Of a stretch of 64,000 bases of DNA, positions 1 to 9,561 are shown piece by piece. The DNA lies in the NCBI GenBank assembly GCA_965214875.1, contig OZ243980.1, positions 1,426,001 to 1,490,000 of the forward strand, written 5' to 3'. Position numbers and translations under genes: made by a program. The stretch comes from CBDAUN01 sp965214875. GTDB taxonomy: Bacteria > Pseudomonadota > Gammaproteobacteria > Arenicellales > JAJDZL01. Positions within the stretch are counted from its first letter, which is position 1. The number at the start of each line of letters is the position of its first letter. The notes below the pieces were generated by a model that did no database searches, was not told the DNA's origin, and was given only the letters and a program-made list of their open reading frames with translations.

Positions 1-2589
1 GATGAAATCATCCAGCGGTTCAGGCTTGATGCCAACCCCGACTTTCGCATCGCTATTGTCGCCATTGATCCGACGCGCAAGAAAACTGGCGGTGCGTTGC
101 TAGGCGATCGCATTCGCATGAATGCCGTCTACGGGGACAACATCTATATGCGCTCACTTGCGACACGCGATGCAAGCGGAATTCCTGACTATCTTGCGGA
201 TGTGATTAGCGCTTGTCGCGCTTGGCGGTTCGACTTGATTATTGTAGAAACGCCCGGAATCGGGCAAGGTGACACCGGAGTTGTTTCCTATGTAGACCAC
301 TCGCTTTATGTCATGACACCGGAATACGGTGCCGCCAGTCAGTTGGAAAAGATCGATATGCTTGACTATGCTGATTTTGTAGCGATCAATAAATTCGATT
401 CCAAAGGGGCTCATGACGCCTATCGAGATGTATGCAAGCAAGTGCAGCGAAATCGCGAGTGTTTCGATCAGCAACCATGCGAAATGCCTGTTTTCGGCAC
501 CATTTCATCAAGATTCAATGACGAAGGCGTGACCGCGCTTTATTTTGAAATTGCCGCTCGTTTGGGCAAGTATCCGGAAAATTTGGAGCATCGATCGCAG
601 GTGGCGGCGAAAATGTCATCAAACAGCGGCAGTGCGATACCTGTTGCGAGAAGTGGCTATTTGGCCGAAATCGCGACCACAGTCCGATCTTATCGCGAGC
701 GTGTCGAAAACCAAAGCGTTATTGTGCGTGAGCGTCAGCGCCTGAAAGCCGTCAGGCAGATGATTTCGCATGATGAAGCGAAAGAGCACATAGATCAACT
801 TATTGAATCGCGGGAAGAGTCAATCGACGACTCGGTCAAGGGTTTGCTCGACAAGTGGCCAGCGTTGAAAGATTCCTATCGAAATTCTTCGGAAAAATCT
901 AGCTGGGATGCCTCTGAATCGGAATCGCTGAGCTTTTTCGAAACCTTGTCGGGAACAAGAATCCCCAAAATCGCGTTGCCTAGATATTCGGATCAGGGAG
1001 ATCTTCTAAAGTGGCTGATGCTGGAGAATCTTCCTGGGCATTTCCCTTATACCGGCGGCGTTTTCCCGTTTAAGCGCAAAGACGAAGACCCCACGCGCAT
1101 GTTTGCGGGCGAGGGCGGGCCGCATAAGACTAATCGCCGGTTCAAGCTGCTCTCCGAGCACTCGGGGGCCAAGCGCCTTTCAACTGCGTTCGATTCGGTT
1201 TCGCTCTACGGCTTCGATCCCGACTTGCGACCGGACATTTACGGCAAGGTCGGCAACTCTGGTGTTTCTATCGCGACCGTTGATGACATGAGAGATCTTT
1301 ATGCAGGGTTTGATCTGTGCGACCCGAGAACGTCGGTGTCGATGACCATCAATGGGCCCGCGCCGACTTATCTGGCGATGCTGCTCAACACATCAATTGA
1401 TCAGTGCGTGGAATCTTTCGAAAAAGAGAATGGCCGTGCGCCGAACTTGCAAGAGTTCGAGCGCATTCGATCCAAGGCGCTGAGCAGTGTCAGGGGAACT
1501 GTTCAAGCGGACATCCTGAAAGAGGATCAGGGGCAAAATACCTGTATTTTCTCGACCGAATTCAGCCTTAAGCTGATGGGCGATATACAGCAATACTTCA
1601 TCGCTCAGAATGTGGAGAAGTTCTATTCGGTTTCAATATCCGGCTATCACATCGCCGAAGCTGGTGCCAATCCTATATCGCAACTGGCCTTCACGCTGGC
1701 GAATGCGTTCACCTACGTGGAGCTTTATCTTGCTCGCGGCATGCATATCGATGAATTTTCCAAAAACTTCTCGTTTTTCTTCTCGAATGGACTTGATGCG
1801 GAATACACCGTAATGGGTCGCGTGGCGAGGAGAATCTGGGCGGTGGCGCTTAAAGACAAATATGGCGCCAATGCCAAGAGCCAGAGGCTCAAATACCATA
1901 TTCAGACTTCGGGACGCTCGCTTCATGCTCAAGAGATTGATTTCAATGACATTCGAACCACGTTGCAGGCACTGATCGCGGTCTATGACAACTGCAATAG
2001 CCTGCACACCAATGCCTATGATGAAGCGATAACCACGCCGACTGAAGAGTCGGTTCGTCGCGCGATTGCCATTCAGCAGATTATAAATCTCGAGTGGGGA
2101 CTGGCGCAGAACGACAACCCGAATCAAGGAAGCTTCATTCTTGAGGAGTTGACCGACCTGGTTGAGGCTGCGGTGCTTGCTGAGTTCGAATCGATATCTA
2201 CCCGAGGTGGGGTGCTCGGAGCGATGGAAACTGGCTATCAGCGCGGGCAGATTCAAGAGCAGTCCCTCGACTACGAACGACGCAAGCATGATGGGAGTCT
2301 CCCGATTGTGGGCGTGAACACCTTCACGACTCCAAATGTCCCCGAACAGCCCCAGACCGAATTGAGACGATCTTCTGAGTCTGAAAAGCGGCAGCAGATC
2401 AAGCGACTGCAAGAATTTCATGAGCGCCATCGCGATCAGGCGCCGGAGGAGCTAAGGCGGCTCAAGCAGGCGGTGATTGACGATCGCAATATCTTTGCGC
2501 AGCTGATGGAAACGGTTCGCCACTGCTCGGTCGGGCAAATCACCCAAGCGCTGTTTGAGGTGGGCGGCAAGTATCGACGCAACATGTAG
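1..2589 (+). CDS. icmF: Isobutyryl-CoA mutase fused type (IcmF), 3' part
   Basis: The frame is open from base 1, so the N-terminus, including the expected B12-binding domain, lies outside the window. The visible 862 residues hold a MeaB/MeaI-type GTPase chaperone part (the G3-like 'ETPGIGQGD' and the G4 'NKFD') followed by a TIM-barrel acyl-CoA mutase large subunit. Signature stretches are 'GYHIAEAGANPISQLAFTLA', 'YHIQTSGRSLHAQEIDFND' and 'AYDEAITTPTEESVRRA'. The motif 'NDNPNQGSFILEELTDL' is what IcmF has where methylmalonyl-CoA mutases carry a different sequence. IcmF interconverts isobutyryl-CoA and n-butyryl-CoA using adenosylcobalamin, and the GTPase domain protects and reloads the cofactor. 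A variant acyl-CoA substrate cannot be excluded from sequence alone. Confidence 0.93.
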   Translation, partial: DEIIQRFRLDANPDFRIAIVAIDPTRKKTGGALLGDRIRMNAVYGDNIYMRSLATRDASGIPDYLADVISACRAWRFDLIIVETPGIGQGDTGVVSYVDHSLYVMTPEYGAASQLEKIDMLDYADFVAINKFDSKGAHDAYRDVCKQVQRNRECFDQQPCEMPVFGTISSRFNDEGVTALYFEIAARLGKYPENLEHRSQVAAKMSSNSGSAIPVARSGYLAEIATTVRSYRERVENQSVIVRERQRLKAVRQMISHDEAKEHIDQLIESREESIDDSVKGLLDKWPALKDSYRNSSEKSSWDASESESLSFFETLSGTRIPKIALPRYSDQGDLLKWLMLENLPGHFPYTGGVFPFKRKDEDPTRMFAGEGGPHKTNRRFKLLSEHSGAKRLSTAFDSVSLYGFDPDLRPDIYGKVGNSGVSIATVDDMRDLYAGFDLCDPRTSVSMTINGPAPTYLAMLLNTSIDQCVESFEKENGRAPNLQEFERIRSKALSSVRGTVQADILKEDQGQNTCIFSTEFSLKLMGDIQQYFIAQNVEKFYSVSISGYHIAEAGANPISQLAFTLANAFTYVELYLARGMHIDEFSKNFSFFFSNGLDAEYTVMGRVARRIWAVALKDKYGANAKSQRLKYHIQTSGRSLHAQEIDFNDIRTTLQALIAVYDNCNSLHTNAYDEAITTPTEESVRRAIAIQQIINLEWGLAQNDNPNQGSFILEELTDLVEAAVLAEFESISTRGGVLGAMETGYQRGQIQEQSLDYERRKHDGSLPIVGVNTFTTPNVPEQPQTELRRSSESEKRQQIKRLQEFHERHRDQAPEELRRLKQAVIDDRNIFAQLMETVRHCSVGQITQALFEVGGKYRRNM

Positions 2590-2765
2590 CGTTTTTTGAT
2601 TTTCCGCGATTCGATCTATTCTTCAAACTTCAAATTCATCCGAATTTTACAATTTACTAGTGATGCCGAATTCTACGCATCTTGAGCATGCGCATCACTC
2701 AGCATCAACTCGCTTCGCGCAACTGATGATTAATCCCGGTTTCACGCTTTGAACGCGCCGATTCG

Positions 2766-3998
2766 ATGATGGAAACGAACTCAAACAGTGCTTTATCGGC
2801 ATCTGAATTCGGCAAGATGCGTTTCAATGTCGCTTTGCTTTCAATGTGCCAAGCGTTCATGTTTGTCGCGAATTCCGTGTTCATCGCTTCGGCGGCGCTA
2901 GTGGGTGCAGCGCTGGCGGATGACATCATGCATGCAACCATACCCGTTTCCTTGGTATTTGTGTTCGCGATGCTGTTTGCAATCCCGGCATCGGCCCTCA
3001 TGAAACTGGTTGGCCGCCGGGCAGGTTTTCAGATCGGATCAGCAACTGGATGTGTTGGTGCCGTGGTCTGCGCCCACGCGGTTATGCAGCAAAGCTTTAT
3101 ACAGTTTTGCATTGGCATTAGCTTGCTTGGAATTCACAACGCATTCGGGAACTTCTATCGCTTTGCGGCGGCCGATGTTTCGACTGAATCGTACAAAAGC
3201 CGGGCAATCTCGTACGTTCTTGCCGGAAGTGTGATCGCAGCATTCATCGGTCCCAACATGGCAAATGCGACCAAGAGTCTTGTTGAAGATGCGCTGTTTG
3301 CAGGAAGCTATGCCGCTTTAGCTGTTTGCTATATGCTCGGATTCATCGTGATCTCTTTTTTGCAGGTGCCGAACGAAAGGGCGCCATCGGCGATGATGCC
3401 TGGCCGGCCTTTGCTCAAGGTTGCCAAGCAGCCCGCATTCGTCGTATCGGTTGTCAGCGCGACAGTTGGCTATGGCGTGATGAATCTGCTGATGACATCA
3501 ACTCCGCTTGCGATGGAGGTTATGGGGCATGACTTCATGTACACAGCTCAAGTCATCCAGTGGCATATTGTTGCGATGTTTGCGCCTTCGTTTTTCACCG
3601 GCCATCTCATTCGTCGCTTTGGGGAGTTGAATATCATTTTGTGGGGATTCGGAGCGTTGTTTGGGGGCATCATGGCAGGCATGCTGATGGGCAGCACGGT
3701 TGCGATGTTCCTAACCGCGCTGGTTCTGATCGGCATCGGCTGGAATTTTACATTTTTGGGTGGAACCACAATGCTGACATCAACGTATCAGCCGAGCGAA
3801 AAGGCGAAAGCTCAAGGGTTTAACGACTTTTGCGTGGCTTTTGTGGTTTCGGGCACCGCGCTGCTGTCTGGCATCTTGCATCATCTTTGGGGCTGGCATG
3901 CGCTGTGCGCGGTGACAGCGGTACCGGTTTTGGTCACGGCCGCCTATGCGGCTTGGCTACGCTTTCGCCCGCAGGATGCTGTAGTGCAAACGAGCTAG
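2766..3998 (+). CDS. Major facilitator superfamily transporter
   Basis: A 410-residue hydrophobic protein with about twelve membrane segments, the usual MFS length. It opens with a short polar N-terminus, then a first helix around residues 20-50. The loop between helices 2 and 3 has the 'LMKLVGRRAGFQIG' basic motif typical of MFS motif A (G-x3-D/R-R-x-G-R-R family). Start is at the double ATG; both are in frame and the first is used here. It lies about 175 bp after icmF, and its stop abuts the stop of the convergent dehydrogenase gene. The substrate cannot be read from the sequence. A carboxylate or drug exporter would be usual for single-gene MFS proteins of this size. Confidence 0.85.
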   Translation: MMETNSNSALSASEFGKMRFNVALLSMCQAFMFVANSVFIASAALVGAALADDIMHATIPVSLVFVFAMLFAIPASALMKLVGRRAGFQIGSATGCVGAVVCAHAVMQQSFIQFCIGISLLGIHNAFGNFYRFAAADVSTESYKSRAISYVLAGSVIAAFIGPNMANATKSLVEDALFAGSYAALAVCYMLGFIVISFLQVPNERAPSAMMPGRPLLKVAKQPAFVVSVVSATVGYGVMNLLMTSTPLAMEVMGHDFMYTAQVIQWHIVAMFAPSFFTGHLIRRFGELNIILWGFGALFGGIMAGMLMGSTVAMFLTALVLIGIGWNFTFLGGTTMLTSTYQPSEKAKAQGFNDFCVAFVVSGTALLSGILHHLWGWHALCAVTAVPVLVTAAYAAWLRFRPQDAVVQTS

Positions 3999-4871
3999 TC
4001 AGTAAAGGGTGAACAAAGCGCTATGGTCCAACGAGCCTCCTCCATTTTCGATCAGTTCGTCATATCGCTTCAGGCACAATTCGGTTGCCGGAAGTTGAAT
4101 GCCTAGACTTTTCGCGAAGCAAAGCGCCTGATGCAGATCTTTTCTCTGGGTTGAAGATTTTCCGCCGGGCTCGTATTCGGATTCAATCATTCGCTGACCA
4201 TGAACCTCGAGTATCTGCGACGAAGCAAAGCCGCCTTGAAGCGCTTGGCGCACCTTGTCGAGGTCGGCGCCCCCGTGTCTTGCAAGTGCAAACGCTTCGG
4301 CCACCGCGCCAATGGTCAGTCCAACGATAATCTGGTTGGCGGCCTTTGCAATTTGTCCGGCCCCCACTTCGCCGACATGCACGACTTGCGCCCCCAGAAC
4401 ATTGAGAATCGGATGCACCCGCAGAAAATCCGAATCACTGGCGCCGACCATGATTGATAGCGATGCGTTTTCTGCGCCGGTTTGGCCGCCTGATACCGGC
4501 GCATCGACTAAGCTCGCGCCAGCGGCTTCAAATCTTGAACCAATCTGGCGAGTGCGATCAATGTCGGTGGTTCCCATGTCGATCATGATCGCGCCTCGAC
4601 GGATGCTCGTGAGTACGCCGGCTTCGCCGAGCGCGACCTGCTCGACCGCATCGGTATCGGACACCATGCAGATGATCGTATCGCAGCGCTTGGCGATGCC
4701 GGCTGGTGAATCGGCGCATTGGAAGCCTTCCGCAGCAAGTCGCCTGACAATTTGCGGGCTGCGGTTGCTGATTACGACTTGGGCGCCGGCTTTTCGCAGA
4801 TTGCGCGCCATCGGCACGCCCATCAGGCCGAGCCCGATAAAGCCGATTGCTTTTCCTTCGAGCGCTCGCAT
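3999..4871 (-). CDS. NAD(P)-dependent beta-hydroxyacid dehydrogenase (3-hydroxyisobutyrate dehydrogenase / tartronate semialdehyde reductase family)
   Basis: A 290-residue protein. An N-terminal Rossmann fold has 'GFIGLGLMGVPMARNL' (residues ~9-24), the substrate signature is 'DAPVSGGQTGAENASLSIMVG', and the catalytic lysine sits in 'GAGQIAKAANQI'. All three are hallmarks of the 3-hydroxyisobutyrate dehydrogenase superfamily. The frame stays open 21 codons further upstream, but the ATG at 4871 is preferred because GAGGAG lies just upstream and the protein then begins 8 residues before the Rossmann motif. The family includes 3-hydroxyisobutyrate dehydrogenase, tartronate semialdehyde reductase and glyoxylate/succinic semialdehyde reductases. 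The nearby icmF makes a role in isobutyrate/valine carbon plausible but unproven. Confidence 0.88.
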   Translation of the reverse strand: MRALEGKAIGFIGLGLMGVPMARNLRKAGAQVVISNRSPQIVRRLAAEGFQCADSPAGIAKRCDTIICMVSDTDAVEQVALGEAGVLTSIRRGAIMIDMGTTDIDRTRQIGSRFEAAGASLVDAPVSGGQTGAENASLSIMVGASDSDFLRVHPILNVLGAQVVHVGEVGAGQIAKAANQIIVGLTIGAVAEAFALARHGGADLDKVRQALQGGFASSQILEVHGQRMIESEYEPGGKSSTQRKDLHQALCFAKSLGIQLPATELCLKRYDELIENGGGSLDHSALFTLY

Positions 4872-4937
4872 AGGTTGCTCCTCGTTGAAGTTCGAATCAT
4901 CATCAATTCGCCTATCAGGATAATCCAGAATCAAGTC

Positions 4938-6062
4938 ATGCGCGAACCGGACAGACCAAACATCAAATTCGAACTAATAGCTAGGCAGGGAAAGGCGCGC
5001 CGCGGCAGATTGCAAACAGCGCATAGCGTGATTGAAACGCCAGTGTTCATGCCCGTGGGAACCGTTGGTGCGGTCAAGACGGTAGATCCGAATGATTTGC
5101 AAGCGCTAGATACGCGGATCATTCTGGGCAACACCTTGCATCTGCTGCTCAGACCAGGCACCGACATAGTCGCCTTGCATGATGGCTTGCACCGGTTTAT
5201 TGGTTGGGATGCCTCGATTTTGACAGATTCGGGCGGGTTTCAGGTATGGAGCTTGGCAAAGATGCGCAAGATCACCGAGGCGGGTGTCGAATTCAGATCT
5301 CCGATAGATGGGTCGATTGTTTTTATGGGGCCAGAGGAGTCGATCGAGGCGCAGCGCATTTTTGGCTCGGATATTGCGATGGCATTTGACGACTGCACGC
5401 CGTATCCATCTACACGCTCGCAAGCGCAGGCGTCGTTGGAGCTTTCTAGCGCGTGGGCGCAGCGTTGCAAATCGGCTCATGCTGGAGTGCGCGAGGCGTT
5501 GTTCGGCATTATGCAAGGCGGGGTGTTCAATGATTTGCGCGAGACTTCGCTGAACTGCTTGACGCAGATTGGCTTCGATGGCTACGCGATCGGCGGGCTT
5601 TCGGTTGGAGAGCCCAAAGATGAGATGTATCGGGTGATAGCGCACATCGGACCTCGAATGCCGGAGCTGTCGCCGCGATACCTGATGGGCGTGGGGACGC
5701 CATCGGATATCGTCTATGGCGTTGCCCACGGAGTCGACATGTTCGATTGCGTGTTGCCGACGCGCAACGCGAGGAATGGGTGGCTTTACACCTCCGGCGG
5801 GATTGTGAAGATTCGCAATGCGAAATATCGCGATGATTTAAGACCGGTCGATCCTGAATGCAGCTGCATCTGCTGCACTCGCTTTTCGCGTTCGTACCTG
5901 CGCCATTTGCACCGGATTAAAGAGCCGTTATGTGCCCGGCTATGCACAATTCACAATTTGAGCTTCTATGCGCGCCTGATGAGAGAGCTTCGTCAAGCCA
6001 TTAGCGAAGGTGCGTTCGATGAGTTTATGGTCCGTTTCAAATCGGGCCCTTACGGATTGTGA
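4938..6062 (+). CDS. tgt: Queuine tRNA-ribosyltransferase (tRNA-guanine transglycosylase)
   Basis: A 374-residue TIM-barrel enzyme that exchanges guanine 34 of GUN-anticodon tRNAs for the queuosine precursor preQ1. The conserved substrate motif 'DSGGFQVWSLA' is present, as are the glycine-rich 'GGLSVGEP' and the catalytic region 'MFDCVLPTRNARNG'. The C-terminal zinc site 'CSCICCTRFSRSYLRHLH' supplies the three Cys and one His ligands. A longer frame begins at 4719, but that extension lies antisense to the dehydrogenase gene. The ATG at 4938 gives the family length and a typical N-terminus ('IKFELIARQGKARRG'). It heads the classic tgt-yajC-secD-secF order. Confidence 0.96.
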   Translation: MREPDRPNIKFELIARQGKARRGRLQTAHSVIETPVFMPVGTVGAVKTVDPNDLQALDTRIILGNTLHLLLRPGTDIVALHDGLHRFIGWDASILTDSGGFQVWSLAKMRKITEAGVEFRSPIDGSIVFMGPEESIEAQRIFGSDIAMAFDDCTPYPSTRSQAQASLELSSAWAQRCKSAHAGVREALFGIMQGGVFNDLRETSLNCLTQIGFDGYAIGGLSVGEPKDEMYRVIAHIGPRMPELSPRYLMGVGTPSDIVYGVAHGVDMFDCVLPTRNARNGWLYTSGGIVKIRNAKYRDDLRPVDPECSCICCTRFSRSYLRHLHRIKEPLCARLCTIHNLSFYARLMRELRQAISEGAFDEFMVRFKSGPYGL

Positions 6063-6226
6063 TAACGGCAATTCGCAGAATTGCTTCCTTGAATAATCCC
6101 CGATCTTGGTTTCGATCGAGGTGTTCGCACAGGATTTTTGCGTTTGCGCCGCACTTGCGCACTTTCTGATTGTGCTAAAATTGCGCCTAATTTTCAATCC
6201 CAAGCATCAATTGCTATAGTTAACAA

Positions 6227-6631
6227 ATGGAATTCTTCATATCAAGTGCTTTTGCGCAATCAGGCGGAGATGCCGGCGGCGGCCTGCTCGGTCTTCTGCC
6301 TTTGGTTCTCATTTTCGTTCTTTTCTATTTTCTACTGATTCGGCCGCAGCAGAAAAGAACCAAGAAGCACAAGGAGATGGTCGAGTCCTTGCAGATCGGC
6401 GATGAAGTCGTGACTAATGGCGGCACTTTAGGGGTCATCGCGAATCTGGATGCCAATTTCATCGGACTCGAAGTCGCCGACCGGGTTTGCATTCAAGTGC
6501 AGCGCCATGCGGTCGCGCAGCTGATGCCTGAGGGTTCCTTCAAGCGCGGATCCGACGGTCAGTCGAAACCGAAATCCAGGTCAGGCGCCAAGAAAAAGCC
6601 GCCAAAGCAATCGGAAGAGTCGCCATCTTGA
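6227..6631 (+). CDS. yajC: Sec translocon accessory subunit YajC
   Basis: A 134-residue protein with one N-terminal membrane segment (about residues 20-40) followed by the YajC motif 'IRPQQKRTKKHKEMVESL' and the small 'GDEVVTNGGTLGVI' domain. The C-terminal ~30 residues are a basic, Lys/Ser/Pro-rich tail. YajC associates with SecD and SecF, whose genes follow directly, and helps the SecYEG channel. The 165 bp upstream of the ATG probably contain the promoter of the yajC-secDF group, since tgt ends well before it. Confidence 0.95.
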   Translation: MEFFISSAFAQSGGDAGGGLLGLLPLVLIFVLFYFLLIRPQQKRTKKHKEMVESLQIGDEVVTNGGTLGVIANLDANFIGLEVADRVCIQVQRHAVAQLMPEGSFKRGSDGQSKPKSRSGAKKKPPKQSEESPS

Positions 6632-6681
6632 TCCGGCTTCGCAACTCGTGTTGAACGATTCACCATTCGGTCTTTGATTAG

Positions 6682-8568
6682 ATGCTCAACCAGAATCCCT
6701 GGTGGCGATACCTCATTGTAGCCGTGGTTCTTATCCCCGGCTTTTTTTACGCATTGCCGAATTTTTTCGGCGACGATCCCGGCATTCAAATACGCGGAGC
6801 GCGAACAACGGTCGTCGACGTTTCGATTTTGCCGACGATCGAAACCGCGCTCCAGCAAGCTCAAATTGAGCCGCTGGCGATATCGGTCAGCGAAAATGGA
6901 GTCAGGGTCAGATTCTCGAGCACCGACGATCAGCTAAAGGCGCGCGATGCATTGCAAGCCGCACTCGGTTCGCGTCATACCGTCGCCCTGACTTTGCTGC
7001 CGTCTGCTCCAGGTCTTTTCGAAAATGTCGGCGCATTGCCCATGTACTTGGGTCTTGATTTGCGCGGCGGTGTGCACTTTTTGATGGAAGTCGATCTGGA
7101 AAGCGCACTCGCAAGAGCCGAGGATCGCTACGTCGAATCCCTGCGAGTGTCGATGCGCGAGCAACGAGTCAGATATGCCTTCATACGCCAAAACGATGAT
7201 GGCGGTTTGCTCTTGAAGTTTCGCGATTCGGAGCAGCAGCAAGCGGCTGAGCAGGTGCTCGAAGATGAGTATCCTGAGCTTGAGGTGTCTGGCAGCGAAA
7301 CGGATGGTGAATTCTTTCTCACGGTACTGATTTCCGAGCAAGAGATCGAGGAATTGCATAGTTTTGCGCTTGAACAGAACATAGTCGCGCTTAGAAACCG
7401 AATCGACGAGCTTGGCGTTGCCGAGCCTGTCGTGCAGCGCCAGGGAAGCAACCGCATTGTCATTCAGTTGCCCGGTGTGCAAGATACGGCGCGCGCGAAA
7501 AGAATTCTAGGCCGTACTGCCACATTGGAGATCAGGCTGGTCGACGAAGGGCACGATCTGAGTTCTGCCGTTGACGGGTCTGTGCCGGTTGGGTCGCGAC
7601 TTTATCAGATGCGTGACGGTTCGCCTATTTTGCTGAACAAGCGGCTGATCTATTCAGGCGACAACATTGTTGATGCTGCAGCCAGTATTGACACGCTGAC
7701 TGGCGGTCCCATCGTCAGCATTACCTTGGACTCAAGAGGTGCCGCAATCAATCAAAGGGTTACCGGTGAAAATATCGGCAACCGGATGGGCGTGGTCTAT
7801 ATCGAGTCGCGCTCAGAGGTGAAGCGCGACGAGCAAGGCCGCCCGGTACTGGATGACGAAGGAAACCCTGTGCGGGTTCGAGAATACATCGAGGAAGTGA
7901 TTACTGCCCCTGTGATCCGAGATCAGCTCGGCCGGCGATTTCAGATCGAAGGTCTGGACAGCGTCTCCGAAGCGCGGGACTTGTCGTTGCTGCTTCGAGC
8001 TGGGGCACTTGCGGCACCGATCGACATTATCGAGGAACGGACCGTTGGTCCCAGCCTAGGTCAGGACAACATCTTGCAGGGGATGATCTCTGTTGGGGTG
8101 GGCTTTTTGCTAGTGCTGGCATTCATCATTGCCTATTACCGGCTGTTCGGCCTTGTGGCAAATGTGGCGCTAGCTTTGAACCTGGTGCTGATTGTTGCGG
8201 TCCTGTCTATTTTGCAGGCAACGCTTACATTGCCCGGAGTCGCCGGAATCGTCTTGACGGTGGGTATCGCGGTCGATTCGAATGTCTTGATTTTCGAACG
8301 CATTCGCGAAGAATTGCGCAATCGCAACACACCGCAGGCAAGCATTCATTCCGGCTACGCGCAGGCGTTCAAAACGATTGTCGATGCCAACATAACGACA
8401 CTGATTGCGGCGATTGTGCTGTTTAACTTCGGTACTGGGCCGATTAAAGGATTTGCTGTCACATTGAGTATCGGAATCATCACCTCCATGTTCACTGCCA
8501 TTTTGGTAACGCGGACAATCGTAAATTTGGTATACGGCGGGCGTCGCGTCAATCGGCTGGCTATCTAG
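6682..8568 (+). CDS. secD: Protein translocase subunit SecD
   Basis: A 628-residue inner-membrane protein. One N-terminal membrane helix (residues ~8-26) is followed by a large periplasmic region with the P1 head and base, including 'YLGLDLRGGVHFLMEVDL', the SecD D1 motif. The C-terminal five-helix RND-like bundle starts near residue 470 and includes 'GIAVDSNVLIFERIREELR', which carries the conserved Asp of proton-driven movement. SecDF uses the proton gradient to pull exported proteins through SecYEG. It lies 50 bp after yajC and 9 bp before secF. Confidence 0.97.
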   Translation: MLNQNPWWRYLIVAVVLIPGFFYALPNFFGDDPGIQIRGARTTVVDVSILPTIETALQQAQIEPLAISVSENGVRVRFSSTDDQLKARDALQAALGSRHTVALTLLPSAPGLFENVGALPMYLGLDLRGGVHFLMEVDLESALARAEDRYVESLRVSMREQRVRYAFIRQNDDGGLLLKFRDSEQQQAAEQVLEDEYPELEVSGSETDGEFFLTVLISEQEIEELHSFALEQNIVALRNRIDELGVAEPVVQRQGSNRIVIQLPGVQDTARAKRILGRTATLEIRLVDEGHDLSSAVDGSVPVGSRLYQMRDGSPILLNKRLIYSGDNIVDAAASIDTLTGGPIVSITLDSRGAAINQRVTGENIGNRMGVVYIESRSEVKRDEQGRPVLDDEGNPVRVREYIEEVITAPVIRDQLGRRFQIEGLDSVSEARDLSLLLRAGALAAPIDIIEERTVGPSLGQDNILQGMISVGVGFLLVLAFIIAYYRLFGLVANVALALNLVLIVAVLSILQATLTLPGVAGIVLTVGIAVDSNVLIFERIREELRNRNTPQASIHSGYAQAFKTIVDANITTLIAAIVLFNFGTGPIKGFAVTLSIGIITSMFTAILVTRTIVNLVYGGRRVNRLAI

Positions 8569-8577
8569 GATATTTTT

Positions 8578-9561
8578 GTGAATCTGTTCAAAAAAGACTT
8601 GAGGATCGATTTTCTGCGAATGCGCTGGTTCGCGGCGATGATTTCGGTCGCAGTTATCGTTGCCGGCATGGGTTCTGTTGCGATTCAAGGCATCAACTGG
8701 GGACTCGATTTTACAGGAGGCACACTGGTCGAGGTTCGCTATGAGGATCAAGTCAGCGTGGATGAAGTGCGTTCCCATTTGGCGGATGCGAATATAGCCA
8801 ACGCGACTGTGCAGTATTTCGGCACAACCAGAGACGTTATGGTTCGAGTGCCGACTCAAGCTGAGGGTTCGGCGGCGCAATTCAGTTCAAAAGTTGTCGA
8901 GACGCTGCGTGCGCCTTACGGCGAGACGCTGCTCGAGTCGCAGCCAGGCGGATTGCAATCGTGCCAAAGTTCCTCCGGTACCGTTAGCGATTGCCTGGTG
9001 CAGATGCGCAGAGTTGAGTTCGTCGGGCCAAAAGTTGGGCAAGAGTTGACAGAGCAGGGCGGCCTGGCAATGCTCTACGCTCTGATCGGCATTCTAGTCT
9101 ACGTTGCCTGGCGTTTTGAGTGGCGCTTCGCGATCGGTTCGGTAGTTGCCTTAGTGCACGATGTCGCGATCACTGTCGGCATTTTTTCGATCTTTCAGAT
9201 TGATTTTTCGCTTGCTGTGCTGGCGGCGCTGCTCGCGGTAATCGGATACTCGCTTAACGACACCATCGTAGTATTCGATCGAATCAGGGAAAATTTCCGT
9301 AAATTCCGCAAGGGCACGTCTACAGAAATCATTAATCGCTCGATCAACCAGACCTTGAGACGAACGGTCCTCACGTCTGTAACAACGTTGCTGGTTGTAT
9401 TGACGTTGCTGATCTTCGGCGGCGAAGTGATCAGAGGATTTTCTATCGCTTTGCTCATCGGCGTGCTAGTCGGAACGTATTCCTCCATTTTCATTGCTAG
9501 TCCTGTTGTGCATTCGCTCGGAATTTCTCGTCAAGATATGGCTTTGCCGGAAGAAGCATAG
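8578..9561 (+). CDS. secF: Protein translocase subunit SecF
   Basis: A 327-residue six-helix partner of SecD. It has an N-terminal helix, then 'GINWGLDFTGGTLVEVRY' (the SecF counterpart of the SecD 'LDLRGG' motif). A short periplasmic base domain and five further helices follow, with 'GYSLNDTIVVFDRIRENFR'. The start codon is GTG, nine bases after the secD stop, so the two are translationally linked. The stop at 9561 is followed by a small inverted repeat (attaag-ttc-cttaat inside cgggca...tgcccg, ~9577-9613) that may end the transcript. Confidence 0.97.
   Translation: MNLFKKDLRIDFLRMRWFAAMISVAVIVAGMGSVAIQGINWGLDFTGGTLVEVRYEDQVSVDEVRSHLADANIANATVQYFGTTRDVMVRVPTQAEGSAAQFSSKVVETLRAPYGETLLESQPGGLQSCQSSSGTVSDCLVQMRRVEFVGPKVGQELTEQGGLAMLYALIGILVYVAWRFEWRFAIGSVVALVHDVAITVGIFSIFQIDFSLAVLAALLAVIGYSLNDTIVVFDRIRENFRKFRKGTSTEIINRSINQTLRRTVLTSVTTLLVVLTLLIFGGEVIRGFSIALLIGVLVGTYSSIFIASPVVHSLGISRQDMALPEEA

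Noticed and set aside
1633..2430. 265-codon minus-strand frame inside icmF
   Set aside because: Lies wholly antisense to highly conserved mutase sequence; a shadow of codon bias in the real frame.
4719..4937. N-terminal extension of tgt by 73 codons
   Set aside because: Antisense to the dehydrogenase gene; ATG 4938 gives the family length.
8170..8880. 236-codon minus-strand frame across secD/secF
   Set aside because: Antisense to conserved membrane segments of both genes; no domain visible.
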